NCBI RefSeq assembly: GCF_014652555.1
Contig: NZ_BMZA01000002.1
Coordinates: forward strand, 124,001 to 188,000
DNA: 64,000 bases
Direction: 5' to 3'
Source: Novosphingobium colocasiae
Lineage (GTDB): Bacteria; Pseudomonadota; Alphaproteobacteria; Sphingomonadales; Sphingomonadaceae
This document shows positions 35,330 to 44,720 of this stretch, one piece after another. Every line of letters begins with the position of its first letter. Within the stretch, counting starts at the first letter, position 1. The notes under the pieces were generated by a model. That model was not told where the DNA came from. It ran no database searches and worked only from the letters and a program-made list of their open reading frames with translations. A program made the translations under genes and the position numbers.

Positions 35330-36736
35330 TCAGGACTGCGGAGTAGCTGCCGCCTGGTCGCCGCCCAGTACGCTGTAAAGGGTGATACGGTTGCTTGCGA
35401 CTTGCAGGCGCAGCGCCAGTTCTGTGTTGCGCGCGGTGTAGAGGCTGCGCTGCGCATCAAGGCTGCTCAGGTAGCTGTCCACCCCTTCGCGATAGCGCGC
35501 TTCGGTCAGCCTGGCGGTATCCTGCGCTGCAGCAGTATTCGCCACGGCGGCGCGCAGTCGCTCGCCCAGCGTTGCCTGATCGGCGAGCGCATCGGCCACT
35601 TCGCGAAACGCGGTCTGGATGGTCTTTTCATAGGTCGCCAGTGCGGCATCGCGCTGCGCCTTGGCGACATCGACGTCGGCGGTCTTGCCGCCGGCGTTGA
35701 ACAACGACCAACTGGCATCCGCCGCGCCGGTGGCGGCAAAGGCCCCGCTGGTGAACAGCGAGGACAGCGCGTTACTGGCAAAGCCGAGCAGCCCGGTGAG
35801 CGAGATCGACGGGAAAAGCTGCGCCCGCGCCACCCCGATATCGGCGTTAGCGGCGCGCAGATCGTATTCCGCGCCGATCACGTCGGGGCGGCGCAGCAGC
35901 ACTTGCGAACTGGTCCCGGCGGGCAGCACCGCAAGGTGCGCGGTCACGTCGGCCAGTGATGTCGGCAGCAGGGTTTCGTCGAACCCGCCGCCAACGAGAA
36001 GGCGGACCGCGTTGATATCTTGCGCCAGCGCCGCCTGCTGCGCCGCGACTGCGCCGCGGGCCGTTTCCAGTATCTGCTCGGCCTGGCGCACGTCAGTGCG
36101 GGGCGCGACGCCGCCTTTGAGCCGGGCCGTGGTGAGCGTGACGCTGCGTTGCGCGTTGTCTGCGGTGGACCGGGCGATATCCAGCAGTTCGCGATCATAG
36201 GCATAGGTCGCCCAGGCCAGTGCGAGGTCGGCGATGACGCCGAGCCTGACGGTGCGGGCCCCGGCTTCGGTCGATAAAGCGGCGTCGCGCTGGGCCTGCG
36301 TGGCGTTGGCCAGCTTGCCGAACAGGTCAAGCTCGAAGCCAGACACGCCGCCTTGCGCCGAATAGCTGGTGTTATCGCCCGCCTTGCCGCCACCCTGTTC
36401 GACGCGGGTGACATTGCCGCCGACGCCGATCTCCGGGAACTGGTTGGCGCGGGTCACCCGCACTTGCGCGCGGGCGGCGGCGAGGTTGGCGGCGGCGACG
36501 CGGATATCGCGGTTGTTGTCGAGCGCGCTGGCGATCAGGGTCTGCAAACGCGGATCGGTGAAGATATCGCGATAGGACACCACCGGCAGCGCCGCCTCGT
36601 TCGCGGCGAGCTGCACCGAGCCGGCGGGCCAGGTCGGCGGCACCGGCGGCGCGGGCAGGACGGTGCGGGGTGCCAGCGAACAGCCCGCCAGCAGCAGCGC
36701 GCCAAGCGTCGCGGCGATCATCGGGGCGCGGGTCAT
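35330..36736 (-). CDS. NodT-type outer-membrane factor of an RND efflux pump
   Basis: A 468-residue TolC-like outer-membrane lipoprotein that forms the exit duct. The signal peptide ends in LLAGC, so Cys19 would be lipidated. Two outer-membrane-efflux repeats follow (for example LARADAELALRL-type helices around ALDNNRDIRVAAANLAAARA and the later RRPDVIGAEYDLRAANADIG). The length is normal. The ATG overlaps the pump stop by 4 bp. Confidence 0.93.
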   Translation of the reverse strand: MTRAPMIAATLGALLLAGCSLAPRTVLPAPPVPPTWPAGSVQLAANEAALPVVSYRDIFTDPRLQTLIASALDNNRDIRVAAANLAAARAQVRVTRANQFPEIGVGGNVTRVEQGGGKAGDNTSYSAQGGVSGFELDLFGKLANATQAQRDAALSTEAGARTVRLGVIADLALAWATYAYDRELLDIARSTADNAQRSVTLTTARLKGGVAPRTDVRQAEQILETARGAVAAQQAALAQDINAVRLLVGGGFDETLLPTSLADVTAHLAVLPAGTSSQVLLRRPDVIGAEYDLRAANADIGVARAQLFPSISLTGLLGFASNALSSLFTSGAFAATGAADASWSLFNAGGKTADVDVAKAQRDAALATYEKTIQTAFREVADALADQATLGERLRAAVANTAAAQDTARLTEARYREGVDSYLSSLDAQRSLYTARNTELALRLQVASNRITLYSVLGGDQAAATPQS

Positions 36737-39700
36737 GCGGGGTCTCCTGCCGTGCCGTTACGCGCGGCCTTGCGGGCTTCGAGGCGGCGGCGGATCGCAG
36801 CCACGCCATCGCGCATGCCGCGCCGCACCAGCACGAAGAACAGCGGAATGTAGAAGATCGCCAGCACCGTTGCCGTGATCATCCCGCCGATCACCGATGT
36901 GCCGATGGCGACGCGGCTATTGGCCCCGGCACCGGTGGCGACCGCCAGCGGAACGACGCCGAAGATGAACGCGAAGCTGGTCATCAGGATCGGCCGCAAC
37001 CGCAGCCGGGCGGCTTCGAGTGCCGATTCCAGCACGCCCTTGCCCTGCTTTTCCGCCTGTTCGGCGAATTCGATCATCAGGATCGCGTTCTTCGCGGAAA
37101 GGCCCATCGTCGTCAGCAGGCCGATCTGGAGATAGACGTCGTTCTCCAGCCCGCGCAGGGTGACAAACAGGATCGCGCCGAGCAGCCCCAGTGGTATCAC
37201 CAGCAGCACGGCGACCGGGATCGACCAGCTTTCATAAAGCGCCGCGAGGCACAGGAATACCACCAGCAGAGACAGCCCGTAAAGCAACGGTGCCTGTCCG
37301 GATGAGAGCCGCTCCTGGAATGACGATCCTGACCAGGCGACGCGGGTACCCGGCAGCTTCTTCGCCAGATCTTCCATGATCTGCATCGCCGTGCCGGAAC
37401 TTTCGCCCGGAGCCGGGGTGCCGGAAATCTCGAACGCCTGAAGGCCGTTGAAGCGCGACGACGAACTGGGCGCCACCGACCAGCCGGTCTGCGCGAACGA
37501 GCTGAATGGCACCATCTGCCCGTCGCTGCCGCGCACGAACCAGCGTGCCAGGTCTTCGGGGCGCGAACGGAACGGCGCATCGCCCTGGACATAGACCTTC
37601 TTGATGCGGCCGTTTTCGAGGTAATCGTTGACGTAGGAGCCGCCCCAGGCGGTTGCCAGCGTGGAATTGGCGCTGGCAGGCGTCACCCCCAACGCGGTCA
37701 TGCGCGGCACGTCTGTGTTGACTTTCAGGGTGGCTACATCGGGAAGATCGCTCAGCCGCACGGCGACCAGCCGAGAGTCGGCATTGGCCTGCGCCAGCAA
37801 CTGGTCGCGCACTTTCAGGAACTGCTGCCGGGTCATGCCGCCGGCGTTCTGCAGTTCCATGGTAAACCCGGACGACTGGCCGAGCCCGCGAATGGCACCA
37901 GGGACAAGGACATAGACCTGCGCGTTGCGGAAGCCGGCGAAAGCCTGCGAAGCGCGCGCGACGACGGCGTTGGCGGTATTGTCCTGATCGCCGGTCCGGT
38001 CAGCCCAGTTCTTGAGCTGGATGAAACCCATGCCGGTGTTTTGACCCGTAGCGCCCAGGCCGGAACCGACCACAGTGAAGACGGTGTGCACGGCCCCTGC
38101 CTCGTGCGACAGGAAGTATTTCTCGATGTCGTGCTGGACCTTTTCGGTTTCCGACCGGACGGTGCCGCCGGGCAGGCGCCACTGGACCATGACGATGCTC
38201 TGGTCCTCGGTCGGCAGGAAGCCGGTGGGCAGGCGCAGGAACATCGTTGCCGTAACCACGCAGACCGCTGCATAGATGCCCAGCCAGAACCATTTGTGCT
38301 CCACTACTCGCTCGGTCCTGAGGACATAGGCATTCTGCATCCGTTCGAAGGTGGCGTTGAACCAGCCGTGGAACCGATCGAAAATTGCGCCGACGCGGGC
38401 GCTCATGCCTGTACGCGGCGCGGTATGTTCGTGCTTGGGCTTGAGCAGGCTGGCGGTCATTGCCGGGGTCAGGATCAGGGCGACCAGCACCGAAAGACCC
38501 ATTGCCGCCACGATCGTCAGTGAAAACTGCCGGTAAATCACGCCGGTCGAGCCACCGAAGAACGCCATCGGCAGGAATACAGCGCACAGCACCAACGCGA
38601 TGGCGACCAGCGCGACCTGGATTTCCTCCATCGACCTGATCGTCGCCTCGCGCGGCGACATGCCGGGGTTTTCTTCCATCAACCGCTCGACGTTCTCGAC
38701 AACGACGATGGCGTCATCGACCAGGAGGCCGATCGCCAGCACGAGCCCGAAGAGGGTGAGCGTGTTGATCGAGAAGCCGGCTGCGTAGAAGATGGCGAAT
38801 GTACCCAGGAGCACGATCGGCACCGCGATCGCCGGGATCAGCGTCGCCCGCCAGCTCTGCAGGAACACGAACATCACCAGCACGACGAGCACGATGGCTT
38901 CGAAAAGTGATTGCTGCACTTCCTCGACCGAGAGCTTGATGAACTCCGTCGAATCCGAGCCATAGGTGACGACCAGACCGTCCGGCAGATCGGGGGTCAG
39001 CCTGGCCATTTCGTCCTTGACCCTCTGCGCAGTCTGCAGCGCATCGGCACCCGGGCTCAGCGATATCGCAAGGCCTGTGCCGGGGTGGTTGTTGACGCGC
39101 ACCACAGCCGCATAATCTTCCGAACCGACTTCCACCCGGGCGACATCGCCGATGGTGACGCGCGAGCCGTCGGAGTTGTTCTTCAGCACCACCGCCCGAA
39201 ACTGTTCGGGCGTTTGCAGCCGTGAGCCGGCGGTGACTACGGCGTTGATCGCCTGCCCAGCAGCGGCAGGACTGCCGCCCAGTTCACCCGCTGAAACCTC
39301 AGTATTTTGCGAGGTCAGCGCACCCGTCACGTCGCTCGGCATCAGCGACACGGCGGCCATCTTTGCCGGATCGAGCCAGATGCGCATGGCGTGCGGCGCG
39401 CCGAACACCCGCACTTCTCCCACGCCTTCCAGGCGCGACAGCGGGTCCTGAATGTGGGAGCTGAGGAAGTCGCTGATGTCCTGGAATTTGCGCTGGTCGG
39501 TCTTGTCGTAGAGAGCCATGACGAGGAGGTAATCGGCGTTGGCCTTGGTGACGGTCACGCCCTGGTTCTGCACTGCCTGCGGCAAGCGGGCGAGGGCGCT
39601 CTGGACCTTGTTCTGGACCTGCACCTGGGCAATGTCGGGGTCGGTACCCTTCGCGAATACCGCCGTGATCGTGGCCGAGCCGCGATTGCTCGACTGCGAA

Positions 39701-39936
39701 CTGAAATAGAGCAGCCCGTCGATGCCGGTCAGTTGCTGCTCGATGATCTGGGTGACGCTGTTCTCGATCGTTTCGGCCGACGCGCCGGGGTAGTTCGCGC
39801 GGATGTTGACCTGGGTGGGCGCGATATCCGGATATTGTTCATTCGGCAGGGCGTTAAGCGCACCCACGCCGCACAGCATGATGATGATCGCGAGGACCCA
39901 GGCCAGAATCGGACGATCGATAAATACCTTCGACAT
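36733..39936 (-). CDS. RND multidrug efflux permease (AcrB-like)
   Basis: A 1067-residue inner-membrane proton-driven pump of the HAE1 class. The N-terminus FIDRPILAWVLAIIIMLCGV and the periplasmic YPDIAPTQVNIRANYPGAS are typical. The TM4 LAIGLLVDDAIVVVENVER motif carries the proton-relay Asp pair, and the C-terminal half repeats the fold. The ATG at 39936 is chosen because MSKVFIDRP matches the family start. It is co-transcribed with the adaptor gene (7 bp gap) and NodT gene. Confidence 0.95.
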   Translation of the reverse strand: MSKVFIDRPILAWVLAIIIMLCGVGALNALPNEQYPDIAPTQVNIRANYPGASAETIENSVTQIIEQQLTGIDGLLYFSSQSSNRGSATITAVFAKGTDPDIAQVQVQNKVQSALARLPQAVQNQGVTVTKANADYLLVMALYDKTDQRKFQDISDFLSSHIQDPLSRLEGVGEVRVFGAPHAMRIWLDPAKMAAVSLMPSDVTGALTSQNTEVSAGELGGSPAAAGQAINAVVTAGSRLQTPEQFRAVVLKNNSDGSRVTIGDVARVEVGSEDYAAVVRVNNHPGTGLAISLSPGADALQTAQRVKDEMARLTPDLPDGLVVTYGSDSTEFIKLSVEEVQQSLFEAIVLVVLVMFVFLQSWRATLIPAIAVPIVLLGTFAIFYAAGFSINTLTLFGLVLAIGLLVDDAIVVVENVERLMEENPGMSPREATIRSMEEIQVALVAIALVLCAVFLPMAFFGGSTGVIYRQFSLTIVAAMGLSVLVALILTPAMTASLLKPKHEHTAPRTGMSARVGAIFDRFHGWFNATFERMQNAYVLRTERVVEHKWFWLGIYAAVCVVTATMFLRLPTGFLPTEDQSIVMVQWRLPGGTVRSETEKVQHDIEKYFLSHEAGAVHTVFTVVGSGLGATGQNTGMGFIQLKNWADRTGDQDNTANAVVARASQAFAGFRNAQVYVLVPGAIRGLGQSSGFTMELQNAGGMTRQQFLKVRDQLLAQANADSRLVAVRLSDLPDVATLKVNTDVPRMTALGVTPASANSTLATAWGGSYVNDYLENGRIKKVYVQGDAPFRSRPEDLARWFVRGSDGQMVPFSSFAQTGWSVAPSSSSRFNGLQAFEISGTPAPGESSGTAMQIMEDLAKKLPGTRVAWSGSSFQERLSSGQAPLLYGLSLLVVFLCLAALYESWSIPVAVLLVIPLGLLGAILFVTLRGLENDVYLQIGLLTTMGLSAKNAILMIEFAEQAEKQGKGVLESALEAARLRLRPILMTSFAFIFGVVPLAVATGAGANSRVAIGTSVIGGMITATVLAIFYIPLFFVLVRRGMRDGVAAIRRRLEARKAARNGTAGDPA

Positions 39937-39943
39937 CAGCGGT

Positions 39944-41128
39944 TCACCGGCTCTTGCCGGCAGGAGCAGCACCCGCAATCGTCTGCCGGGTCGCGGCGGG
40001 AACCGCCTTTACCGGCGTGCCCTGTCGCAGATCGCCCAGGCCCTGGACGATGACTTTGTCGCCCTTGGCCAGTCCTTTGGTAACCACGAAGCTGGCTCCC
40101 CGCGACTGGTCGGCGGTGACCGTCTTGCGCAGTGCCTTGCCGTCCTTGCCGACGACCATGACGTAGGATGCATTGTCGAAATCGCGCTGGACGGCGGTTT
40201 GCGGGATCAGGAAAGCATTGGGATCGACCGCCTGGTCGAACACCGCGTTCACGTACATGCCCGGCAGCAGCAGACCGTCGCGGTTGGGGAACTGGGCGCG
40301 CAGGGTCACCGTGCCGGTGGCGGGATCGACCGAGACTTCGGAAAACCGGACAGTGCCGGTCACGCCATAGTCGCTGCCGTCTTCCAGCTTGAGGTGGACC
40401 ACCGTGCTGCCCGAGGAGAGGCCGCCGCTGGCCAGCTTGCGGCGCAGGGCAACGAGGTCGGCAGCGGATTGCTGGATATCGACGTAAATCGGATCGAGCC
40501 GCTGGATGACTGCGAGCGGTTCGGTCTGGCTGGCGCTGGCAAGCGCGCCCACGGTCGACAGCGATCGGCCGATGCGGCCGCTGATCGGGGCCGGCACGGT
40601 CGTGAACCGCAAGTTGATCCGCGCGGTATCGAGCGAGGCGGCGTTCTGGGCGATGCCCGCCCGCGCGACTTTCGCCGCCGATGCGGCATCGGTGTAGTCC
40701 TGCCGGGATACGGCCTCCATTTCGGCCAACGGCTTGTAGCGCGCGGCCTTTGCCGATGCGGCTTCGGACGAGGCTTGCGCGCTGGCCAGATTGGCCTGCG
40801 CCTGGTTGACGGCGGCGCGGTAAAGGCTGGGATCGATCTGGAACAGCGGCTGCCCGGCCCGCACAAGGCTGCCCTCGGTGAAATAGCGCCGCAGAATCAC
40901 GCCGGAAACTTGCGGGCGCACCTCGGATGTCTCGTAAGCCACGGTGCGCCCGCCAAGCGTGACCTCGCGCGGCACCGAGGTGGGGTTGGCGACGATGAAG
41001 CCGACTTGCTTTTCCGGCTGCTGCGGGGGCGCAGAGCCGGCCGAGCATCCTGACAGCAGCAGAAGCGAGGCTGCCATGGCGGTTCCGATCGGCGCGAAAG
41101 CCCGCGATTGTGATGGGGGGGTGAGCAA
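39944..41128 (-). CDS. Efflux RND transporter periplasmic adaptor subunit
   Basis: A membrane-fusion protein (394 residues if started at TTG 41128) that bridges pump and outer-membrane factor. The signal peptide ends in LLLLSGC, a lipobox. Lipoyl/barrel-sandwich motifs (VRPQVSGVILRRYFTEGSLV and VPAPISGRIGRS) flank an alpha-hairpin. An ATG at 41077 would leave only a 10-residue h-region before the Cys, so the TTG is preferred, though its ribosome-binding site is weak. It is the first gene of the operon. Confidence 0.93.
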   Translation of the reverse strand: MLTPPSQSRAFAPIGTAMAASLLLLSGCSAGSAPPQQPEKQVGFIVANPTSVPREVTLGGRTVAYETSEVRPQVSGVILRRYFTEGSLVRAGQPLFQIDPSLYRAAVNQAQANLASAQASSEAASAKAARYKPLAEMEAVSRQDYTDAASAAKVARAGIAQNAASLDTARINLRFTTVPAPISGRIGRSLSTVGALASASQTEPLAVIQRLDPIYVDIQQSAADLVALRRKLASGGLSSGSTVVHLKLEDGSDYGVTGTVRFSEVSVDPATGTVTLRAQFPNRDGLLLPGMYVNAVFDQAVDPNAFLIPQTAVQRDFDNASYVMVVGKDGKALRKTVTADQSRGASFVVTKGLAKGDKVIVQGLGDLRQGTPVKAVPAATRQTIAGAAPAGKSR

Positions 41129-41181
41129 GATCGTTTATCGCCGCTGAATGAAGTTGGTCCGGAAATGGATACGGGCTGGTA

Positions 41182-41214
41182 TTGTTGCAAGCGCGAAATG
41201 ATGCGCTGCGACAA
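41182..41214. promoter_or_regulatory. Imperfect dyad upstream of the efflux operon
   Basis: TTGTTGCAAGCGC (41182-41194) and GCGCTGCGACAA (41203-41214) are near-inverse arms around 8 bases. It lies 54-86 bp upstream of the adaptor start, where a MarR-type or other dimeric regulator could bind. Prediction only. Confidence 0.4.
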
Positions 41215-41623
41215 AATGCGACGTTCTGACCATCTGGGCAACCAATGCCGGCGGCGGCAGCGGCTTCGGCAGGCGTCATTGGACGGCATCGACGTGGGCT
41301 GTTCGGGGTTAGGGCCTGTTAATCACGCCATTGAGGATTGACGCAGAATGGCCCAGTGCAAGGAAGAGAGACGCGGGATATGTCCATATTCAAGCCTCGC
41401 CGACGCGGCAATGAGCCATTTTGGTCAAATCCTTTCGGGACGTGGCGCGATCAATCGGTCCCGGCTCTAATCCCGAAAATTCAGCGCAACAATGTCATCG
41501 CCGAAATGCACGCCCCGCCCGGGGATTGTCTTGCTGCCGGCAGAAGGCTAAGCAACGGCACGGCCTCCCGGCGTTCCGATTTGCGGAATACTGGGGAACA
41601 AGTTCAATTTTATGCGTTTATCC

Positions 41624-41652
41624 TTGTCAGGTATGACGCGCTGCGGTATGGA
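41624..41652 (+). promoter_or_regulatory. Candidate promoter of the small exported protein gene
   Basis: TTGTCA (41624-41629), a 17-base spacer and TATGGA (41647-41652) match a housekeeping promoter. It would give a leader of about 43 bases before the ATG at 41702. Confidence 0.4.
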
Positions 41653-41701
41653 TCGGCTTCAGCGTCGGTCTACGGATCGGGCAAAACAGGAGACAAAGAT
41701 C

Positions 41702-41950
41702 ATGAAGATTGCTTCTCTGATGGCTGCTCTGGCTGTTGCTGGCGCGGTTGTCGCTCCGGTAGCCGCTCAGGCAGGAACCAAGCCGTCTGCGGCCGTGATC
41801 GCTCCGGCTGAATACGGTTCGCGCGTCTCGGCTCAGGTGGCCACGAAGAATGCCGCCGTGAACAAGAAGAACTACGCGCTCGCAGGCGCTGCCGCCATCG
41901 CGGTTGGCCTGGGCCTGTACTTCGCGTTTGATGACGGCTCGCGGGGCTAA
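41702..41950 (+). CDS. Small exported single-span protein
   Basis: An 82-residue protein with a signal peptide (about 1-24, ending VAAQA), a short Ala/Lys-rich linker, a C-terminal hydrophobic helix (about 56-75) and a DDGSRG tail. The ribosome-binding site AGGAG is well placed for ATG 41702. With its own promoter and a strong terminator it is probably a separate, well-expressed unit. It stands at the head of the polysaccharide genes but may not belong to them. No family is recognised. Confidence 0.75.
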   Translation: MKIASLMAALAVAGAVVAPVAAQAGTKPSAAVIAPAEYGSRVSAQVATKNAAVNKKNYALAGAAAIAVGLGLYFAFDDGSRG

Positions 41951-41979
41951 GTTCCCGAGACGACTGTGAAAAGTTTTGA

Positions 41980-42016
41980 GGGTCTGGCATTTCTTTTGGA
42001 TTTGCCAGGCCCTTTT
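41980..42016 (+). terminator. Strong intrinsic terminator
   Basis: GGGTCTGGCA (41980-41989) pairs with TGCCAGGCCC (42003-42012; one G-U pair), followed by TTTT. It lies 29 bp after the small-protein stop and ends 30 bases before the next gene start. Confidence 0.85.
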
Positions 42017-42046
42017 CATGTCCGGTTCTGACAGGTTGCCGCACCG

Positions 42047-43507
42047 TTGACACCCAGTTCCCGCCGGACTTCGCGCCGCCTCCCGGCAAGGCGTACAGAT
42101 GGGCGGTGGAGGGTAGCGTCGCTGCTCCTCGGGCTCATTCTTTTGTGCCTCGCGCTGGGCGGCGGCGGCTTGCCGCTGAGCCCGCTAAACCTGATCGTGC
42201 AGTGCATCTGCATTCTCTCGATCGGCTTCGTCCGGCCCGAGGCTATGCGATTCGTGAAAGAGGCACCGCGTGGTCTTGTGGTGCTGGTTTGCCTCACCAT
42301 CGCTTTGCCGGCATTGCAATTGATACCGCTTCCCCCCGGTCTGTGGCAGGGGCTGCCAGGGCGTAGCGCCGTCGTCCAATCTTTCGGCCTCATCGGCGCG
42401 ACGCAGACGTGGATGCCGCTCAGTCTCGATCCCAACCGCACTGCAGTCGCGCTCATGGCAGTGTTGAGCTGTCTGCCGATCGTGATCCTGACCCTTGCGG
42501 CCGATCGCCGGATCGCCCGGATGATCCCGGTAACCCTGGTCGGGTTCGGGCTGTTCAGCGCCGTGCTGGGGGCAGGGCAGCTTGCGCGCGGCAACCAGGG
42601 CGTGGTGCTGCAGCCGCGCGGTGTCATGCGGCATCAGCTTTATGCCACTTTCGCCAATCACAACGCTTCTGGGCTGTTTTTCGTCATCTGCCTCGTCGCT
42701 CTCGTCGCAATCAGGCCCGACTGGTTGGCGGAGCGCTTGCGCGCCGGCCGTCGGCTGCGGCGGGGGGATCTTGCCGATACGCTCGCACGCAATGTCCCGG
42801 CCATCAAGCTGGTGCTGGGGGCGCTCTTCGCGCTGTGCACGGTGTTGACCCAGTCGCGTTCGTCGGTGCTGGTGCTGGCCGCGGTGCTGGTCTGGCTGGG
42901 CTTCCGGTCTCGCCATGCCGCGATCGGGCTCGTGCGGCGTTCTCTTGCGGGAGGACCCGGCCGGGTCTGGCTCGTCGCCGGACTGCTCGGACTCGCCGCG
43001 GTCGGTGCGGTGACCGTCTCCGGCAGTCGCGGAGTGCGGGATAGTTTCGCCCGGTTCGAAAGGATGGACGATCCCCGGTTTGCGATCTGGGCTGACGTTC
43101 ACGCCACGATCGATCGCTACATGCCCATCGGCGCCGGTCTTGGCGCGTTCGACGAGGTATTTCCGCTCGACGAATCGCTGGAGACAATCTCGACCCTCAC
43201 CGTGGGACGCGCGCACAGCGATTATCTGGAGGCGACGGTGGAATCCGGTGTGGCCGGCCCGCTGCTGATCCTCGGCTGGGCGATCTGGATCGGGCTGCGG
43301 GCGTGGCAGGCGAGGGCAGGGCGCAGCGCCCGGCAGACAACAACGGCGTTTGCCGTGATGGTCTGTTTCGCGCTGCAATCGGTGGTCGATTATCCGTTGC
43401 GCAACATGGCGATGCTCGCCATCGCCGCCTCCATGGTCGGGCTGCTGGGACGGCCGTCCCCTCCCGCCGATCGTACAGACGGCAGTGCGTCCGAGGCCGA
43501 GGCATGA
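42047..43507 (+). CDS. O-antigen ligase/polymerase-like membrane protein
   Basis: A 486-residue protein with 10-12 membrane helices and the Wzy_C-type central region (FANHNASGLFFVICLVALVA, then TQSRSSVLVLAAVLVWLGF and a periplasmic loop with HSDYLEATVESGVAGPLLIL). Such enzymes polymerise or transfer glycan repeats from a lipid carrier. The start is TTG at 42047 with a weak ribosome-binding site. The stop overlaps the next gene by 4 bp. Only 30 bases separate it from the preceding terminator, so its promoter is unclear. Confidence 0.85.
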   Translation: MTPSSRRTSRRLPARRTDGRWRVASLLLGLILLCLALGGGGLPLSPLNLIVQCICILSIGFVRPEAMRFVKEAPRGLVVLVCLTIALPALQLIPLPPGLWQGLPGRSAVVQSFGLIGATQTWMPLSLDPNRTAVALMAVLSCLPIVILTLAADRRIARMIPVTLVGFGLFSAVLGAGQLARGNQGVVLQPRGVMRHQLYATFANHNASGLFFVICLVALVAIRPDWLAERLRAGRRLRRGDLADTLARNVPAIKLVLGALFALCTVLTQSRSSVLVLAAVLVWLGFRSRHAAIGLVRRSLAGGPGRVWLVAGLLGLAAVGAVTVSGSRGVRDSFARFERMDDPRFAIWADVHATIDRYMPIGAGLGAFDEVFPLDESLETISTLTVGRAHSDYLEATVESGVAGPLLILGWAIWIGLRAWQARAGRSARQTTTAFAVMVCFALQSVVDYPLRNMAMLAIAASMVGLLGRPSPPADRTDGSASEAEA

Positions 43508-44628
43508 CGCCGGCGCTGCGTTCCGGACTGTGGTGGTCCATGGCGATCCTTCTCGCCTGCTGTGCAGCGCTGCTGCAGCTTGACCTGTGGACCCAGACCA
43601 GACCCACGCTGGCCCGCCTCGTCCCGGCTCCGTTCCAGAGCCGTGCGGCGACCTTCTCTGCCAATCAGGCCATCGAGCAGGGCGATTGGACCAAGGCGCG
43701 CGCACTCTCGATCCGGGCGCTGCGGCACCGGCCGATCCCGGCATCGAGCCTTTCGGCACTGGCTCTGGCACGTTCGCAGGCCGGGACCATTGCCGATGAA
43801 ACCGCTTGGGCTGCGCTGGCCGAAGCAGCCGCGCGCGGATGGCGTGACGGCGCGGCACAGACCGGCGCGCTCGCCATGGCGATGGAAGTCGGCCGATACG
43901 ATGTGGCAGCGATGCGGATGGACGCTTTGTGGCGCACCCGGATCGCGACATCCGGGGCCGAGCCGATTCTGACGGCGGCGTTCGCCGAACCCCGACTGCG
44001 TGCCGAGCTTGCCAAACGCTACGCCGCCGGGGTGCCTTGGGCCTCCGATTTTTTGAGCTGGGCCGGGGCCAATGTGCCGCCCGATCAACTGGGTGATTTT
44101 CTCGATCAGGCCGCAGCCGGCGGGGCGCGTCCCGATTGCGGGGTGATTGCAGACGTTGCGCTGAAAAGCGTGCAGGCCGGAAAGGGCGCGATGGCGCGCC
44201 AGCTCTGGACGCGGTTCTGCGACGGCCGTTCCGCCGGGAGCGAGACCCGACTGGTCGCACCGGCCGGCGACGACAATCTTACCGGCCCGTTTGACTGGAC
44301 TTTCCCGGTCGGCGCGGAGGTGACGCGATCTTTCGATCGACGCGGGACGTTGCACTATCAGGCGCATGGTCTGGTCCGCGCGCGACTGGCGCAACGCTGG
44401 GCCGATCTCGCGCCGGGTGAACACAGCGTCACGCTGCGCCACGCCGGGGGCGATCCGGTGTTGAAAGTGCAGTGCATTGCGGCCGGTCAGTCCAGCCGGC
44501 CGATTTCAGCCGCGTTCGTTTACGGCGTCGCCAGTTTCACCGTCGCGGCCGAGGGTTGCGCGGCGCAGCGGCTGACGTTGGAGGTGGAGCGGGGCGAGGG
44601 CGCGATTGCGGGTGTCAGCGTTCGCTGA
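43504..44628 (+). CDS. Membrane-anchored TPR-like protein of the polysaccharide locus
   Basis: A 374-residue protein with one N-terminal membrane helix (about 9-28) and a periplasmic part. The first half is rich in short paired helices of Ala/Leu/Arg type (NQAIEQGDWTKARALSIRAL, LALARSQAG, ALAEAAARGWRDG), suggesting tetratricopeptide-like repeats. The C-terminal about 110 residues look like a beta domain. It overlaps the ligase gene (ATGA), so the two products may act together. The function is not known. Confidence 0.7.
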   Translation: MTPALRSGLWWSMAILLACCAALLQLDLWTQTRPTLARLVPAPFQSRAATFSANQAIEQGDWTKARALSIRALRHRPIPASSLSALALARSQAGTIADETAWAALAEAAARGWRDGAAQTGALAMAMEVGRYDVAAMRMDALWRTRIATSGAEPILTAAFAEPRLRAELAKRYAAGVPWASDFLSWAGANVPPDQLGDFLDQAAAGGARPDCGVIADVALKSVQAGKGAMARQLWTRFCDGRSAGSETRLVAPAGDDNLTGPFDWTFPVGAEVTRSFDRRGTLHYQAHGLVRARLAQRWADLAPGEHSVTLRHAGGDPVLKVQCIAAGQSSRPISAAFVYGVASFTVAAEGCAAQRLTLEVERGEGAIAGVSVR

Positions 44629-44720
44629 AGCGGGAATTTCGTAAGTCTGCCGGTATCGCCGACGATCGATCCGTAGTCGCCGGTTGCGGGCAGGTAGGGG
44701 CCGAAAGAGCGGGGTAAAGC

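Larger units (their letters stand above)
41129..41701. other. 573-bp intergenic region between efflux operon and polysaccharide block
   Basis: No convincing gene is seen. An open frame from about 41338 reads through into the small-protein gene in another frame and has no plausible composition. The region holds an imperfect dyad upstream of the adaptor gene (41182-41214) and a candidate promoter for the small protein (41624-41652). It separates two divergent transcription units. Confidence 0.7.

Noticed and set aside
41338..41811. Open frame in the gap before the small exported protein, overlapping it in another frame.
   Set aside because: No family pattern, odd Cys/Gly/Ser-rich end that is a frame-shifted read of the signal peptide, and no ribosome-binding site.
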